Shown here piece after piece: positions 47,443-58,200 of a stretch of DNA of 64,000 nucleotides. Source of the stretch: Kappaphycus alvarezii (lineage: Eukaryota > Rhodophyta > Florideophyceae > Gigartinales > Solieriaceae); the NCBI GenBank assembly GCA_002205965.3, contig NADL03000669.1, positions 372,001 to 436,000 on the forward strand, given 5' to 3'. The notes under the pieces were generated by a model. The model saw only the letters and a program-made list of their open reading frames with translations, did no database searches and was not told the origin of the DNA. Position 1 is the stretch's first letter; every line of letters starts with the position of its first letter. A program made the position numbers and the translations under genes.

Positions 47443-49412
47443 CTACCGGCGTACTATATTACAAACTGGTCTCCCATCCCGAATAAGTCTGTGCTCCGAT
47501 TCAAAAAAGTTCTTTTTGTGCCTTCGGAGGGGTAGCAGTCTCCCCTCGGTGTCCTGTTTCTGCAGGTAGGGCGTGAAGTACTTGTTCTTGAACTTTCTGT
47601 CGTATACAACTGTGCTTGGGTTCGGGAAAGGCATGATCCAGTGTGCATCGAATTCCATTATGGCCTTGGCCATGAATTTGTCTTCCACTACCGCGCCGGT
47701 AGATTATCGCGATTCAGTGTCCATTATATGCACCATGTAGTTCTTATCGGAGTACATGCGGTCAACGCACACAAATTCATTAAATAAGCGAGTCATCGAC
47801 CTCAGAGACACCTTTCGTGTCGAAGAAGGTCTGGCTGTGTCCCTACTTTCGTTAAACCTCTCTAATATGGGCTAAAGATACTTTTCCACATGGTGCGTCC
47901 AGATGCCGTTGCGTTTCAGAATAATCTTGATGTCAGTGTACGCGAAGTGACCGCAAATTTTCTTGTGGAACTTGTCCACGGTCATCTTCGTTTCTGGCCA
48001 CGGCTTTCCGGTGTCGCTTCAAACTGCTGCTGCTGAAAATGATAGGGTAATCCTGCGTTCCTCCATTATGGTTTCAGCATTGAAGCTAAAACCGGAATGT
48101 GGAACGTACGTTTGCATTTCATGGTCTACAAGCTTAATTCATCCTAAAGAAGCACCAGTAGAGACGAGTGGTATCACGAGTTTTTTCTGCTTCATGTGAA
48201 GTATTTCACAGTGTCCGGTGACATTTCCTCCGACAACCTACTGCGAAGAATATCCGATTACTAAGTTTCTCATTTGCACTGTATTTCCTTGGTCTGTTCG
48301 AGCATTGAACACAACCGATCCAATCATCTTCCTCGCCTGGCTTCTGATGTCGCCAGTGCCACACTGCAAGTATGGTCGATATGCGACTGCTCAGTTTATT
48401 GCTTCTATATCCCGGTTGAATTCTGGCCACAACATATCCGAATTAGTACTAAGTTCTGTGGCGCCAATGCCATTGTAAAGTGCTCCATCATCCAATTTTG
48501 ATCCAAACTGGGTGTTCAGTTTCCTCCTTGAACAAGAGTCATGGTCTAGCAGCGCCATGTTGAATGTTAGAGCTCGATTCTGACTATCAGACTCGGTCAG
48601 ATCGTCCAATCATAGAGCACCGGGCTTCATAGATCCATCTTCTTTGTGTTTTTCCTTCCAGTGTCCAGCCTTTCTCCACCTGGTACATTTAATTCTGGCT
48701 TTCATTTTGAATGTTTGTTTTGGGGCGCGCTGTCTGCCTCTGTTGCCTTTTGGGCGGGAGGAATTCCGAACAAGAGGCATGAGCTGCAAGTAATTGGCTG
48801 AGATAGACTTCTTTGATTCCTCCCTCTTCACCTTGTTCTTTTCACGCTGCCTAAGAAGGAACGCAATAGACTAGTAAGACACAGCTTCCAAGTAATCATT
48901 AGTGGTAGACTTTGACGTTACCGCCGAATCTCTGGGTGCCCCATTGGCCAGTACAGATCCACTCTGGTTACGGTCAACTTCCGCATTTGCTAACAGATCA
49001 AATTCTATCAATACCTTTGATAGTTTGGTCTGTGATCATTGAGTGTTTTAAGTCTGGGAATCTGCGCTTGGAATCGAGACTCAAAGTTTGTGAAACCTTC
49101 AAGATGGTTCCGCTTCTTGCCTAACAGAGACAGAAAGTCCTGAAACTCATTTGAAACGACCTCAAAAAGTTCTCGTTTGAACAATGAGTCCACAATAATC
49201 TGCACTCCATCCAATGAGGTAGTTTTGCTTTCCGAGATAGCCTTGTATATATATCTTTTGAGTCCATACAACTGCGCTTGCATCATGATATCACAAGCTT
49301 TTGGAGTAACTTTGTTTCCGTTCAAGTCCACCAACGTATAATGACGTGCCTGCCAGAGAGACACAGATTCTGCGCACTGCTCCTGATTCCCTCTTTCATC
49401 GGTCCATAGCAC
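47443..49412 (-). pseudogene. Copia-order retrotransposon polyprotein relic (gag, protease, integrase)
   Basis: Read leftward: a Gag part (QLYGLKRYIYKAI..., LFEVVSNEFQDFLSLLGKKR), a zinc knuckle in altered form (CTRWRKAGHWKEKH), a protease region (LDDGALYNGIGATEL then a VVGGNVTGHCEILHM-type block), and an integrase with RKVSLRSMTRLFNEFVCVDRMY (first Asp), STVVYDRKF (second Asp) and PLRRHKKNFFESEHRLIR (Glu). Integrase comes before any polymerase, as in Copia elements; reverse transcriptase is not seen to the left, so the element is cut off. Several frames and stops show it is dead. No long terminal repeats were found. Confidence 0.75.
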
Positions 49413-49688
49413 TCTGCTGAGGTCTTACGAAAATCTAGGCCGCGACGGAAGTGAAACTGAGCTTTCTAGGCCTGTGCACACGGGGCACAGTACTGTATCT
49501 GTCTGCATGCCATCTAAAATTTCCGTAAATATTGTTACCACATACTGTTCTATTTTATTGGTATCAAAACTCTTTTTTAATATGCTAGCTTGTGTCAAAA
49601 AGAGGCGTTTGTCACCAATCCGGTGACAACATCAGTAAAAGCAAGTAAACCGACGGTAACCGAACTACTGCTACGACCCGCGGTGCCT

Positions 49689-49725
49689 ATACTGTACTGT
49701 ACTGTAGTTTGCGTACTGTACAGAT
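49689..49725. repeat. TACTGTACAGTA family block
   Basis: ATACTGTACTGTACTGTAG and GTACTGTACAG, directly left of the two fold-back repeats. Confidence 0.7.
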
Positions 49726-49738
49726 CCACATCCGTGCG

Positions 49739-49778
49739 GTTGATGAGGAGGTATAGTACCGTACCTCCTCATCAACCA
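49739..49778. repeat. Perfect hairpin, 16-base arms
   Basis: GGTTGATGAGGAGGTA is followed, after an 8-base loop, by its exact reverse complement TACCTCCTCATCAACC. The loop contains TAGTACCG. Confidence 0.85.
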
Positions 49779-49827
49779 ATGCCCTACACTCGGACTTGGA
49801 AAGCTAAAATTCTGAAATCAATGCGTG

Positions 49828-49905
49828 TTCTGTTATTCTCTGGTGCCAGAAGGAAATGCGCGAAAATGACGCATTCTCCTCTGGCACCAGAAAATAACAG
49901 AAAAC
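49828..49905. repeat. Imperfect hairpin, about 32-base arms
   Basis: The arm starting TCTGTTATTCTCTGGTGCCA pairs with the later arm ending in TGGCACCAGAAAATAACAGA, with about three mismatches over 32 bases. It lies 50 bases to the right of the perfect hairpin, so the two may belong to one fold-back element. Confidence 0.8.
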
Positions 49906-51189
49906 TAATGCTCTCTGTGAATGTGCAGCACCGGTACAGTGATGCACTCGTATCCCCATCACTCCAGTGCATCGGGAATAGACTACAGTATTCCGATAGT
50001 TCACAAGATACTGTGCGGTACAGTATGTACAGCATCATACTGTCGATACTGATGGGCATTTTATGGCCAAAGATAATTTTGAATTCCACAATGCAAAAAT
50101 TTTAAACCTGTGTCCGTGCAAACTGAGCTCTCCCTTTTTTCTATTATTGCACCGCAGCGTTGCACAACCGTGCAAAGCTCCACTTTCCAAATTTGGGAAC
50201 TCAATGCCAAGAGAGGCTTTTTCCGAGTCGTCCAGTTTTACCTCGCCGCTCTGGGGGAAATTGGGGGCTTGCAAAGCATTTTACCTAATAAACAGTTCCG
50301 GTGACTCCCGATTTTGTGCTGCTTTAGAATTACGTTCCAGATTTTCATCCTTCATCAAGAATTAGCCACACCCCAAGTTGCGGCGGTCTACATTTTCGGG
50401 CCAATTTTTTTTCCGGCGTCTTCCGTTGAGATTTGAACTGAATTGTGCAGACACGAAAGGAAGGCCTGATCTAATACGGTGTATATCACGCCAAGTGGCA
50501 TTTGATAAATGGATATATAAATATCAATTTCAGGGGGAAGTGACTATTTTATTGAATTTTACGTGCAGGAGGCGTTTGTTGACAATTCAACATCAGGTTA
50601 GGTATAAAGATAGGAAACATTGGTACAAACAAATGCAAAGTAACAACAGTTGTCACACGTTGAGAAGGCAATACTCTTCTCTGGCATTGTGATGCGGGCA
50701 AGAGAGGGTTTACATATTCCCCGGTTTGGTAAGTCTTCCAGTTGGGACACCTGATATTGCCCAACTAACGAATGCATCGTAAGATCAGTGCAATATGACA
50801 CAAATGAAACTGTGTCCCCGCACAGATACAATACTCAATCAACTGCATCATATAGCCGACGGTAGCCCACAGCAGAACATCGACTTACTGGGCACGGTAC
50901 GGCACCTGTGCCCTGGCAACCACAGCTACTGTTGGCTGCACTGCACTGTCCACGGCAAACACCAATCGCAGATTACCTTCCCATCGCCTCTCTTCAAGCC
51001 GCAGCCTCTCCCAATCCCATGCTATGCGCCGCCCATAATATGTCAAACCCTCTCTGCCTCAATAACATATATGTTTCGTCGGCGACGTCGTAACACCCCC
51101 CCCCTCGCACTCCCACCAATCTCTCTGGTTTTCTTCACTCCAAAGTTTCTTCCTCTGCTACCCACCAACCTGCTTCCAACTGCTCAACC

Positions 51190-52517
51190 ATGAATACTCC
51201 CACTGAAACCACACCGCTATCCTCTTCCACTGGAAGGTCGCCCCTATCCCCTTCCTATGATGACGCCTCTGACCGCGCCTCCGTCTCCAGCACCCACGCT
51301 GAAACCCAACTCATACTGCGCGCTTCGATTCTGACCTTCCTATTCTTCCTTCTTGAACTCATCGGTGGTCACCTTGCAGGCTCCCTTGCCATCATGTCTG
51401 ACGCCGCCCATCTCCTCTCTGACCTCGCCGGCTTTGCTATCAACCTGATCGCCCTCTCCGTCTCGCGTCTCCCGCCCACCATGAACCTCTCTTTCGGCTA
51501 TGCTCGCGCAGAAGTTCTGGGTGCATTTGTTTCCATTCTCTTCATTTGGGCGCTTACTGCCCTGCTCGTAGTTGCCGCCCTCGAACGTTTGTTCAATCCC
51601 GCACCTGTCAACGGCCCCTGTCATGCTTTTCTTGGGCGTCATGGGTCTCCTTGTCAACATTATCCTGGGAATCACCCTGGGTCACTCTCACGACCATTCT
51701 CTCCACTCCCATGATCACGCACACCACTCTCATGATCATTCACACCACCCTCATGATCATTCACACCACTCTCACGATCACTCACACCATTCCCATTCCC
51801 ACCACGACATCGAGGCCCCCGACAACCATTCTCGCGATCACTCCCACGACCATTCCCACTCCCACGAAAATCTTCCACCGGCCGCCGGCGCCCTTGTTTT
51901 TCCCCCTCTCCCTTTTCAACGCCATCGTTTCCAAGTTTCAGTCCTTTCTCATTGACATCCTCTCCATGGTCGCTGGCTCAGACAGCAGTTCCTTAACTGT
52001 TCGTGCCGCTTATCTTCATGTTCTCGGTGATGCTCTTCAAAATCTCGGCGTTATCCTCGCTGCCGCACTTCTCATCCTTCGTCCTAATTGGACTTTCCTC
52101 GATCCTATTTGCACCCTCGTCTTTGCTTTTATCGTTTTCATGACTACTCGAGGCCTAGCCGGGGAGACCCTCTCTGTGTTGATGGAGGGCACACCACCAG
52201 GTTTGAAACTCAGCGATGTGTACGATTCCCTACGAAATATTCGCGGTGTACGTCGTGTCGGTGATTTGCATGTCTGGAGTATTTCGCCTCGCAATCCTGC
52301 CTTGAGTGTTCACTTGTATCGCGAAACCGATGCAGTTAGCCAGCACATCTTGAAGACCGCCGAGACCCTGTTGGATGAGCGCTATGGGATAGATCACGTT
52401 ACAATTCAAGTGAATTGTGTCGAAAACGACCGCTGCGATGAAAGATCTCTGTTTCAGGATGGTTATATGACGTGCATATCGTCAGAGTCCCTGGAACAGT
52501 CAGACATTTCAAGATAA
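51190..52517 (+). CDS. CDF-family zinc transporter with His-rich loop (two apparent +1 shifts)
   Basis: From ATG 51190 the first four membrane segments are clear (ILRASILTFLFFLLELIGG; SLAIMSDAAHLLSDLAGFAI with the HxxxD metal site; LSFGYARAEVLGAFVSILFIW; VMLFLGVMGLLVNIILG). Then comes a long cytosolic loop rich in HSHDH units (51,683-51,850), two more membrane segments with YLHVLGDALQNLGV (second HxxxD site), and a C-terminal domain (GVRRVGDLHVWSISP). The frame shifts +1 at the CCCC of about 51,614-51,617 and at the run of five C near 51,902. Ignoring one C in each restores the family sequence exactly, for a protein of 441 residues. It exports zinc from the cytosol or loads it into compartments. 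Stop at 52,515-52,517, convergent with the next gene. Confidence 0.88.
51683..51850 (+). repeat. His-rich coding repeat of the zinc transporter
   Basis: Tandem CAYTCNCAYGAY-type units encode HSHDH and HHSHDHSHH. This cytosolic loop between membrane segments IV and V binds zinc in family members. It is long but within the usual family range. Confidence 0.85.
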
Positions 52518-52875
52518 ATGCCATAGATGCTCCACATTGGAAGCGTTTGATGCAATTAGCATACCCAATATTACGAGGGATTGAAGCACAGAGGTGCTTT
52601 TTACATAGGATGTACTAATCGCATTTAGCGCAGGGCAGAGGTTTTTCCAAGGTGCTTGGTCATATGTGCAGTCGAGAGCAGGAACAGGCAATTTCTAACT
52701 ACCTCGTATTCAAAGCCATCAATTTCTTGCTACCAATTCCAAAAATGGTCCACTCTCGCCCGGTCCGCAGTAAGCGTTCTTATGCCACCCTTGTGCCGTG
52801 CCTTGGACACTCTCATCCCAGCAGAAAAAAAATGTTATCAACACATGCGCAACGAGGGCGCCTTGCGCAGTCGAT
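52518..52875. other. Convergent 3' spacer
   Basis: The 358 bases between the stops of the zinc transporter and the thioredoxin-domain gene contain no gene or palindrome block. Confidence 0.6.
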
Positions 52876-55230
52876 TCAGGACATCTGCGTTGATACAGAG
52901 ACGTTCCTGAGGTAGTCGAGTTCCTCACAAAATCGTTGTACATCGTCGGTCGGCTCCAGACACACCGCTCCCGAACACACGTATCCACTTACACGTCCTG
53001 TGGCGCTTGCTAGACGTTGCTTTCCTCCAATCACGTAATTGCATAGAGCCTCTTGCAAGCCTTCAAGTGGTAGTCTTAGCAGGGCGACTGAGCGCGGTAG
53101 TCCCCTTGTCCAATACGCAGACAGTAGATTCGAGGCCTGTTCGTTATCTCCAACTACTACTACTTTCTTAATCTCTGCGTCAAGTGCTTGCACAGCAACG
53201 AGAAGCATCGGCATAGCCAAAGGCGAAGTGTTCAGCACCCTCGAAAAAGAATCAGCAATCAACTTTGCACGGTTCCGTAAGGCTGAATCACCCAGCAGCG
53301 AAGAAAGACGCACGAGATTCAATGCCGCGACGCTAGACGATGATGGCTCCGCTCCATCGTAGTCTTCCTTTCTCCTCAATAAAATTGTCTCGTCTCCTCT
53401 CCTCGAGTTGCAGTACCCGCCGTCCTCCCAAAACTCAGTGTCCATCGCGTTTTGAAGTTTGCGTGCAAACACAAGATACTTGCAATCACCAGTCACTTCA
53501 TATACGTCAATAAACGCCTGGATGCAGTAGGCATAGTCTTCAGCAAACGCCTCGACGCCACCCCGATGCCCACGGAATCCGCGAGCAAGATAAATAGAGT
53601 CTGTTTTGCGGTCATCCCTAACAACCATACGCTCCATAATCACATTTGCTGCGGAGAGTGCGGCATTAACATAGTCCTGTCTGCTCAACGCCGCACCAGC
53701 TCGAGCGAACGCTGTTATCGCCAAGGCGTTCCAGCACGAGATGGCCATGTCATCTACTGCCGGTCGAGGTCTCCGCGCTCGCTCCACGTAGACCTTTTCA
53801 ATGGACTCATCCAAAATTCTTCGCACCTCCATTTCCGGTATCTGCAGTGCCTCGGAAATTTGCGAGATGCTCTTCCCAATGCGCAGCACGTTGAGACCCT
53901 CCAATCCGCCAAGCTCCGCTCGGGCAACGGCAATCTCGGAGACGTTCCCATTGGGCTCAACACCATAGCGCATGTGAAAGACCGAACTCGCGGGCTCGCC
54001 CAACATCAGCATAAGCTCAAATGAACTAAAGGTGTAAAATGCACCCTCCGTGGCCTCCTGGTTAACACCGAACTGCGACGGTGAGTCCGCATGAATGGCA
54101 CTGTAAAACGCACCGGTTACTGGGTCCGCCATTTCGGCAAGGACAAAGTCAAGGGTCTTGCAAGCGACATGCATGAATGCATCTTCGCGAGTTATCAAAT
54201 ACGCATTAAGGTAGCTACTGGCCAGCTGTGCTTGGTCTGACAGAATCTTCTCAAAGTGAGGGACATGCCAGGCGTCATCCAAAGCATACCGGAAAAAGCC
54301 CCCACCAATATGATCATGAATACCTCCCGCGGCCATCTCTCGCAAAGTATCCAACACCATATCCAGACTCTCATTTCTCAACCGCTCGTCATGTCCACCC
54401 ATCAGATGCAATCCCATCAGAAACTCAAACATGCTTGGCCTCGGAAACTTGGGCGCGGAACCAAACCCGCCATTGACGACATCAAAACTAGAATCGGCGG
54501 TATCAAACGCCTTTTTCAACGTCTCTTTCCCCACCACGACATCCGGATCCTTTGCGTTTTTCACAAACAGATCGCGCAAGGCGCTCAAAACCTTAACTCC
54601 ATCTGCCTCGACCTGGTCTCTATTTGTCTGCCATCTCTCCGCAATACTCTCAGCAGCCTCCCACAAGCGATCCTTTGGAAGATAAGTGGCGCCGACAAAA
54701 GGGACCAAATTAGGGGTCAAGAAACACGTGAGAGGCCAACCAGCCCTCCCAGTAACGGCCTGTACAAACGAGTTATAGACTGAGTCCACGTCGGGACGTT
54801 CCTCGCGATCGACCTTTATGCAAATAAACTTTGCATTGAGTAGCGCGGCGAGCTCCGGGTCGCGAAAATGCTCGGACATAACATCGCACATATGGCAACT
54901 GAGAAAGCCGGACGATAACAGGATGGGTTTGTGTGCGGCCTGGGCGGCGTTGAAGGCGGCATCGCCCCAGGCGTACCAACGAACGGGATCGTAGGCGGAA
55001 TCGACGAGATAGCGGGAGGTCTCGGAGATGAGGGAGTTGGGGGTGGGGGGAGGGTAGAGGGAGGTGGGGGACTTGTGACGAGGGGAGGTGGCGCTGCCGG
55101 CGTAGTTTGCAACGTTGGAGATGAGTGCGGGAGGGGTGGGGGGGGGAGGTTTGGGTGGACAGGTGCGGAGGGGAGTGGGGCGGCGGTTGGGGCAGTTGAA
55201 GGGATTGGGTGTTAGGCAGAAGGTGAGCAT
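52876..55230 (-). CDS. SPATA20 / YyaL-type protein: thioredoxin-like domain plus alpha-toroid
   Basis: A single intronless frame of 784 residues from ATG 55230 to the TAG at 52876. After a Pro-rich N-terminus of about 60 residues comes NSLISETSRYLVDSAYDPVRWYAWGDAAF, the family's hallmark start, then a thioredoxin-like domain with CHMC at residues 112-115 (CxxC), KVDREERPDVD, and TGRAGWPLTCFLTP. The rest (about 210-784) is the all-alpha barrel of N-acylglucosamine-epimerase-like type (GGFFRYALDDAWHVPHFEKIL; EGAFYTF; FAEDYAY). Function in the family is not settled; a thiol-disulfide or sugar-related role is usual speculation. The N-terminus is not an obvious signal peptide but a transit peptide cannot be excluded. 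Intact and well conserved. Confidence 0.92.
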   Translation of the reverse strand: MLTFCLTPNPFNCPNRRPTPLRTCPPKPPPPTPPALISNVANYAGSATSPRHKSPTSLYPPPTPNSLISETSRYLVDSAYDPVRWYAWGDAAFNAAQAAHKPILLSSGFLSCHMCDVMSEHFRDPELAALLNAKFICIKVDREERPDVDSVYNSFVQAVTGRAGWPLTCFLTPNLVPFVGATYLPKDRLWEAAESIAERWQTNRDQVEADGVKVLSALRDLFVKNAKDPDVVVGKETLKKAFDTADSSFDVVNGGFGSAPKFPRPSMFEFLMGLHLMGGHDERLRNESLDMVLDTLREMAAGGIHDHIGGGFFRYALDDAWHVPHFEKILSDQAQLASSYLNAYLITREDAFMHVACKTLDFVLAEMADPVTGAFYSAIHADSPSQFGVNQEATEGAFYTFSSFELMLMLGEPASSVFHMRYGVEPNGNVSEIAVARAELGGLEGLNVLRIGKSISQISEALQIPEMEVRRILDESIEKVYVERARRPRPAVDDMAISCWNALAITAFARAGAALSRQDYVNAALSAANVIMERMVVRDDRKTDSIYLARGFRGHRGGVEAFAEDYAYCIQAFIDVYEVTGDCKYLVFARKLQNAMDTEFWEDGGYCNSRRGDETILLRRKEDYDGAEPSSSSVAALNLVRLSSLLGDSALRNRAKLIADSFSRVLNTSPLAMPMLLVAVQALDAEIKKVVVVGDNEQASNLLSAYWTRGLPRSVALLRLPLEGLQEALCNYVIGGKQRLASATGRVSGYVCSGAVCLEPTDDVQRFCEELDYLRNVSVSTQMS

Positions 55231-58200
55231 GGAGGTGTGGGTGTGGGAGGAGAGATTGATGAAGCGGTTGACGACCTAGGACATCAAGGTGTTGAGGTGA
55301 GGAGAAAGGTGGGAGGGGGGGGCGGCTATATGGACAAGGGCGGAGCACTGCAAGCTTTAATCCAATGTCAAAAAGGGATAAGTCCTTCTGAGTTTTCAGT
55401 TCAAAGGGAAACGCCGGAGGGGTGTTGGAGGACGGGGATTTTCGAGATTTTTCGTTTTCTTGGCTATAGGCCGCGCTGGCGTTTTATTAGATCAGGCTGG
55501 AGGAGTGTACAGCGTGTATCTAATGGCGCTGAACCGGTCCATCCAAAGGGGTGAATGGGGTACACTTGGAGCACAGGTGGCGTTCTATCGAGCACAACGC
55601 TCTTTCCATGTTGTCCGCATTGTCTCTTGATTTCAGCTCCAGGCATCTTGTGAGGTCAGCATCCTTTCCCACCACACCGATTCAAACCTTTTGCATCTGC
55701 GGGAGGCGTCTTGATAAATTGTCATAACGAAAATCGCAGCTACAGTACGCACCCAATGCCATAAACACTGACTATCGGCTACGATTTACTACTTTACAGA
55801 ATGCATATCGCTGACAGTTAAATCAAAGGCGTTTTGCACTCCTGTATGGACGCCGAAGCGGTAGGACCATTACAGTAAGATTGTATTGTACAGTGTACTG
55901 TACAGTTCAGTACAATATTTATTGGCTCGTTGACTGTACAGTACCGACAGAGCGTGATCAGCCTCCTTGCAGTGCTCCTGGCACGCAAAAAAGATGCCAC
56001 AGCTCATCCCTCCGCTTCCTGCCAATCGTTCACTCAAGCATTGCACAAACAACAAATTCAACGCCGCCACATCCCTGCATATCCCACATACCCGTTCTGC
56101 ACCAATAGCGTCCAACAAATCTCTCAGCCAAGCACACACAGCCATCACAAAAGAACCTCATCACGACCTTGCCAGAAGGCGGCATACCGGCGCGAGCGGG
56201 ATATCTTCACATAGACCCCCCCACCAGTGGCTCACCTCCGCTTCGCCATGCTTTCTCACACCTTCAATGCAGGTTGGCCAGACAAATGAAACACGGCAAG
56301 AGAGCGGCTGGGTAAGTATGCTGCAAGATGGCGTGTCTCCCCGGGACGGTGAACGTCGGGAGCGAAACAGGTGTTCCTCGTTGGGTCTGGTTGGGTGATC
56401 GTGTGTTCTTCGGTGTGAAGGTGCTTTACTTGTGTGCTGTGTATGTCGGGTGGCTCTAGGTAGCCCAAAGGATGGCGAGCTATCAAAAGGTACTGGTAGA
56501 AGGGCAAGGTGTACCGAGAAGGCCCATGCGAGAATGGGAATGTTCTTCTGTAGTAATCCATAGAGACGGGCGCACCGCGTGCGTTACATGTTTCCCCACC
56601 TTCGCTGATACTGTTTAGGAACGAAACGGAGTGCCGCTGATGTTCCAGTCGATGAATCCGGTGGTAGGACAAGGATGTACAGCGTGAGAAAAGATGTTGG
56701 GACAGACGCATAGTCTTTTACTGGGAACCACAGTTTGGGTTGTGAGGTGCGTAGCTATGTTGCCCAATCAGTGTTGCGCGTCAGCACCGCGGACCGCCGA
56801 TTTGCAGGCGATGCAGTTGGTGTGCTCTCTATTAGACTTGAACGCATACCGAAAATCCTGAAGGTACGCGAAAGGTGTCAAGCGCAGAATGGGTGAACTC
56901 TCGGATAGACGAGTTAGATATCCCTCCTGCTATCAGCAGATCTGTTTTCAGGCGCGTTTCCTGGCTCACGGGGACGAGCTTTACTGCACCGGCATTGGCT
57001 TCTGATACAGACAGCGGGCTTGTGGTTTCTTTCAAGGAGGCAAGAAAACTCTTTCTGTTCTACGTATGTTCGCGAGCTGTAAATTACCATGCAGAACCAT
57101 AAAGGTATCCTCAGGACGCCAACCCCCGTGGGCGCTGCTCGCCGACTCGGCAGGGGCACGGTGACGGGTGAGTTGCTGCACCGAGCAATTTCAGTGAGGG
57201 CGGCTCCTGCAGCTCTAACGGCAAGCTGTCTCCCTTTGTAACTTGTATCGTGGTTACGGTTGTTTCAAACTCAGCACCGATCTCCCTCATTCTTTCAAGC
57301 GAGCGTTGACCGTATAATTAGTCCTCAGATATTCTAGCAACGCATCTGCTAACCGGAGTAGAAGCAGGGGCACATAATAATTATTCTTGGGATCGTGAGG
57401 CTATTGAGTCGTAATAGTACGAGCTGATTTGGCGGCGCCAACAATTGACCAAATGCCGGACCTGAGCATCTTGCGGGTGCAGAAGAGATTTGATAGGGTT
57501 GGCGTGAGGGGTACCAAGAATAGTAGGATAGGTGCGTTGCCTATGCAGTCAGCGTTACGGTGATGCATGAGGAAGGCGCATCTGGGATGCGGAACTCAAG
57601 AAGACCAGGCGCCCAAACGAAGTGGGGAAAGGCTAGCAGAGAAGCAAGGACAAAGGGCTTTGCAGAATTGGATGTCGACCTAGGTCAGGACAACCGCCCG
57701 GCCTAAAGGGGGAAGATCAGCGGAGTAGTGGAAGGTAAGGCTTGGCGAAGTTGGCGGGGGTGGTGGCGTAACTTGTAAGCCCCGACAAGGTCAGTGACGC
57801 AGAGTTGGGCTTGAGCGCATGGCAGATGACATTGCAAATGCAGGGACATTGGCCAGTGATATCGTATGCCATTGGAGTGGAGATAAGAGCGCGGGAGGGA
57901 TATACCAGCTGCGGTAAAGGAATGTGAGTGGGCGGAGGAAGGATCTCGTTGTGAGAATGGGGTCTCAAACTCCGTGCTGAGAGCAGCAGGCTTGAGGAGA
58001 TTCCGGGTAGGCGAATTGCGGAGATTGTTGTAGCTGTGCCTATTACTATCAGCAGCCAGCGATAGAGTGGTCGCCGTTGGGTTCAATATAGCTCCGCCAC
58101 TCCCTCTTGGTCCGCTGGCCGTGATCTTTTCTCTCCCGGCCCGCTACGCCCTGTGGCTTTAACAAACATTTCTCCAGAGGACGGTGTCACTAACATCTCC

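Larger units (their letters stand above)
49413..51189. other. Spacer with fold-back sequences, upstream of CDF gene
   Basis: A palindrome-rich part at 49,680-50,060 is followed by sequence with no recognised gene. Near 51,000 it turns C-rich, as upstream of other genes, and probably holds the CDF promoter and leader. Confidence 0.45.

Noticed and set aside
49590-50105. A 171-codon open frame across the fold-back repeats
   Set aside because: It translates hairpin arms and palindromes, with no domain or compositional sign of coding.
54773-55348. A 191-codon open frame on the minus strand near the SPATA20-like start
   Set aside because: It overlaps the N-terminal part of that gene in another frame and is Pro/Leu/His/Arg low-complexity.
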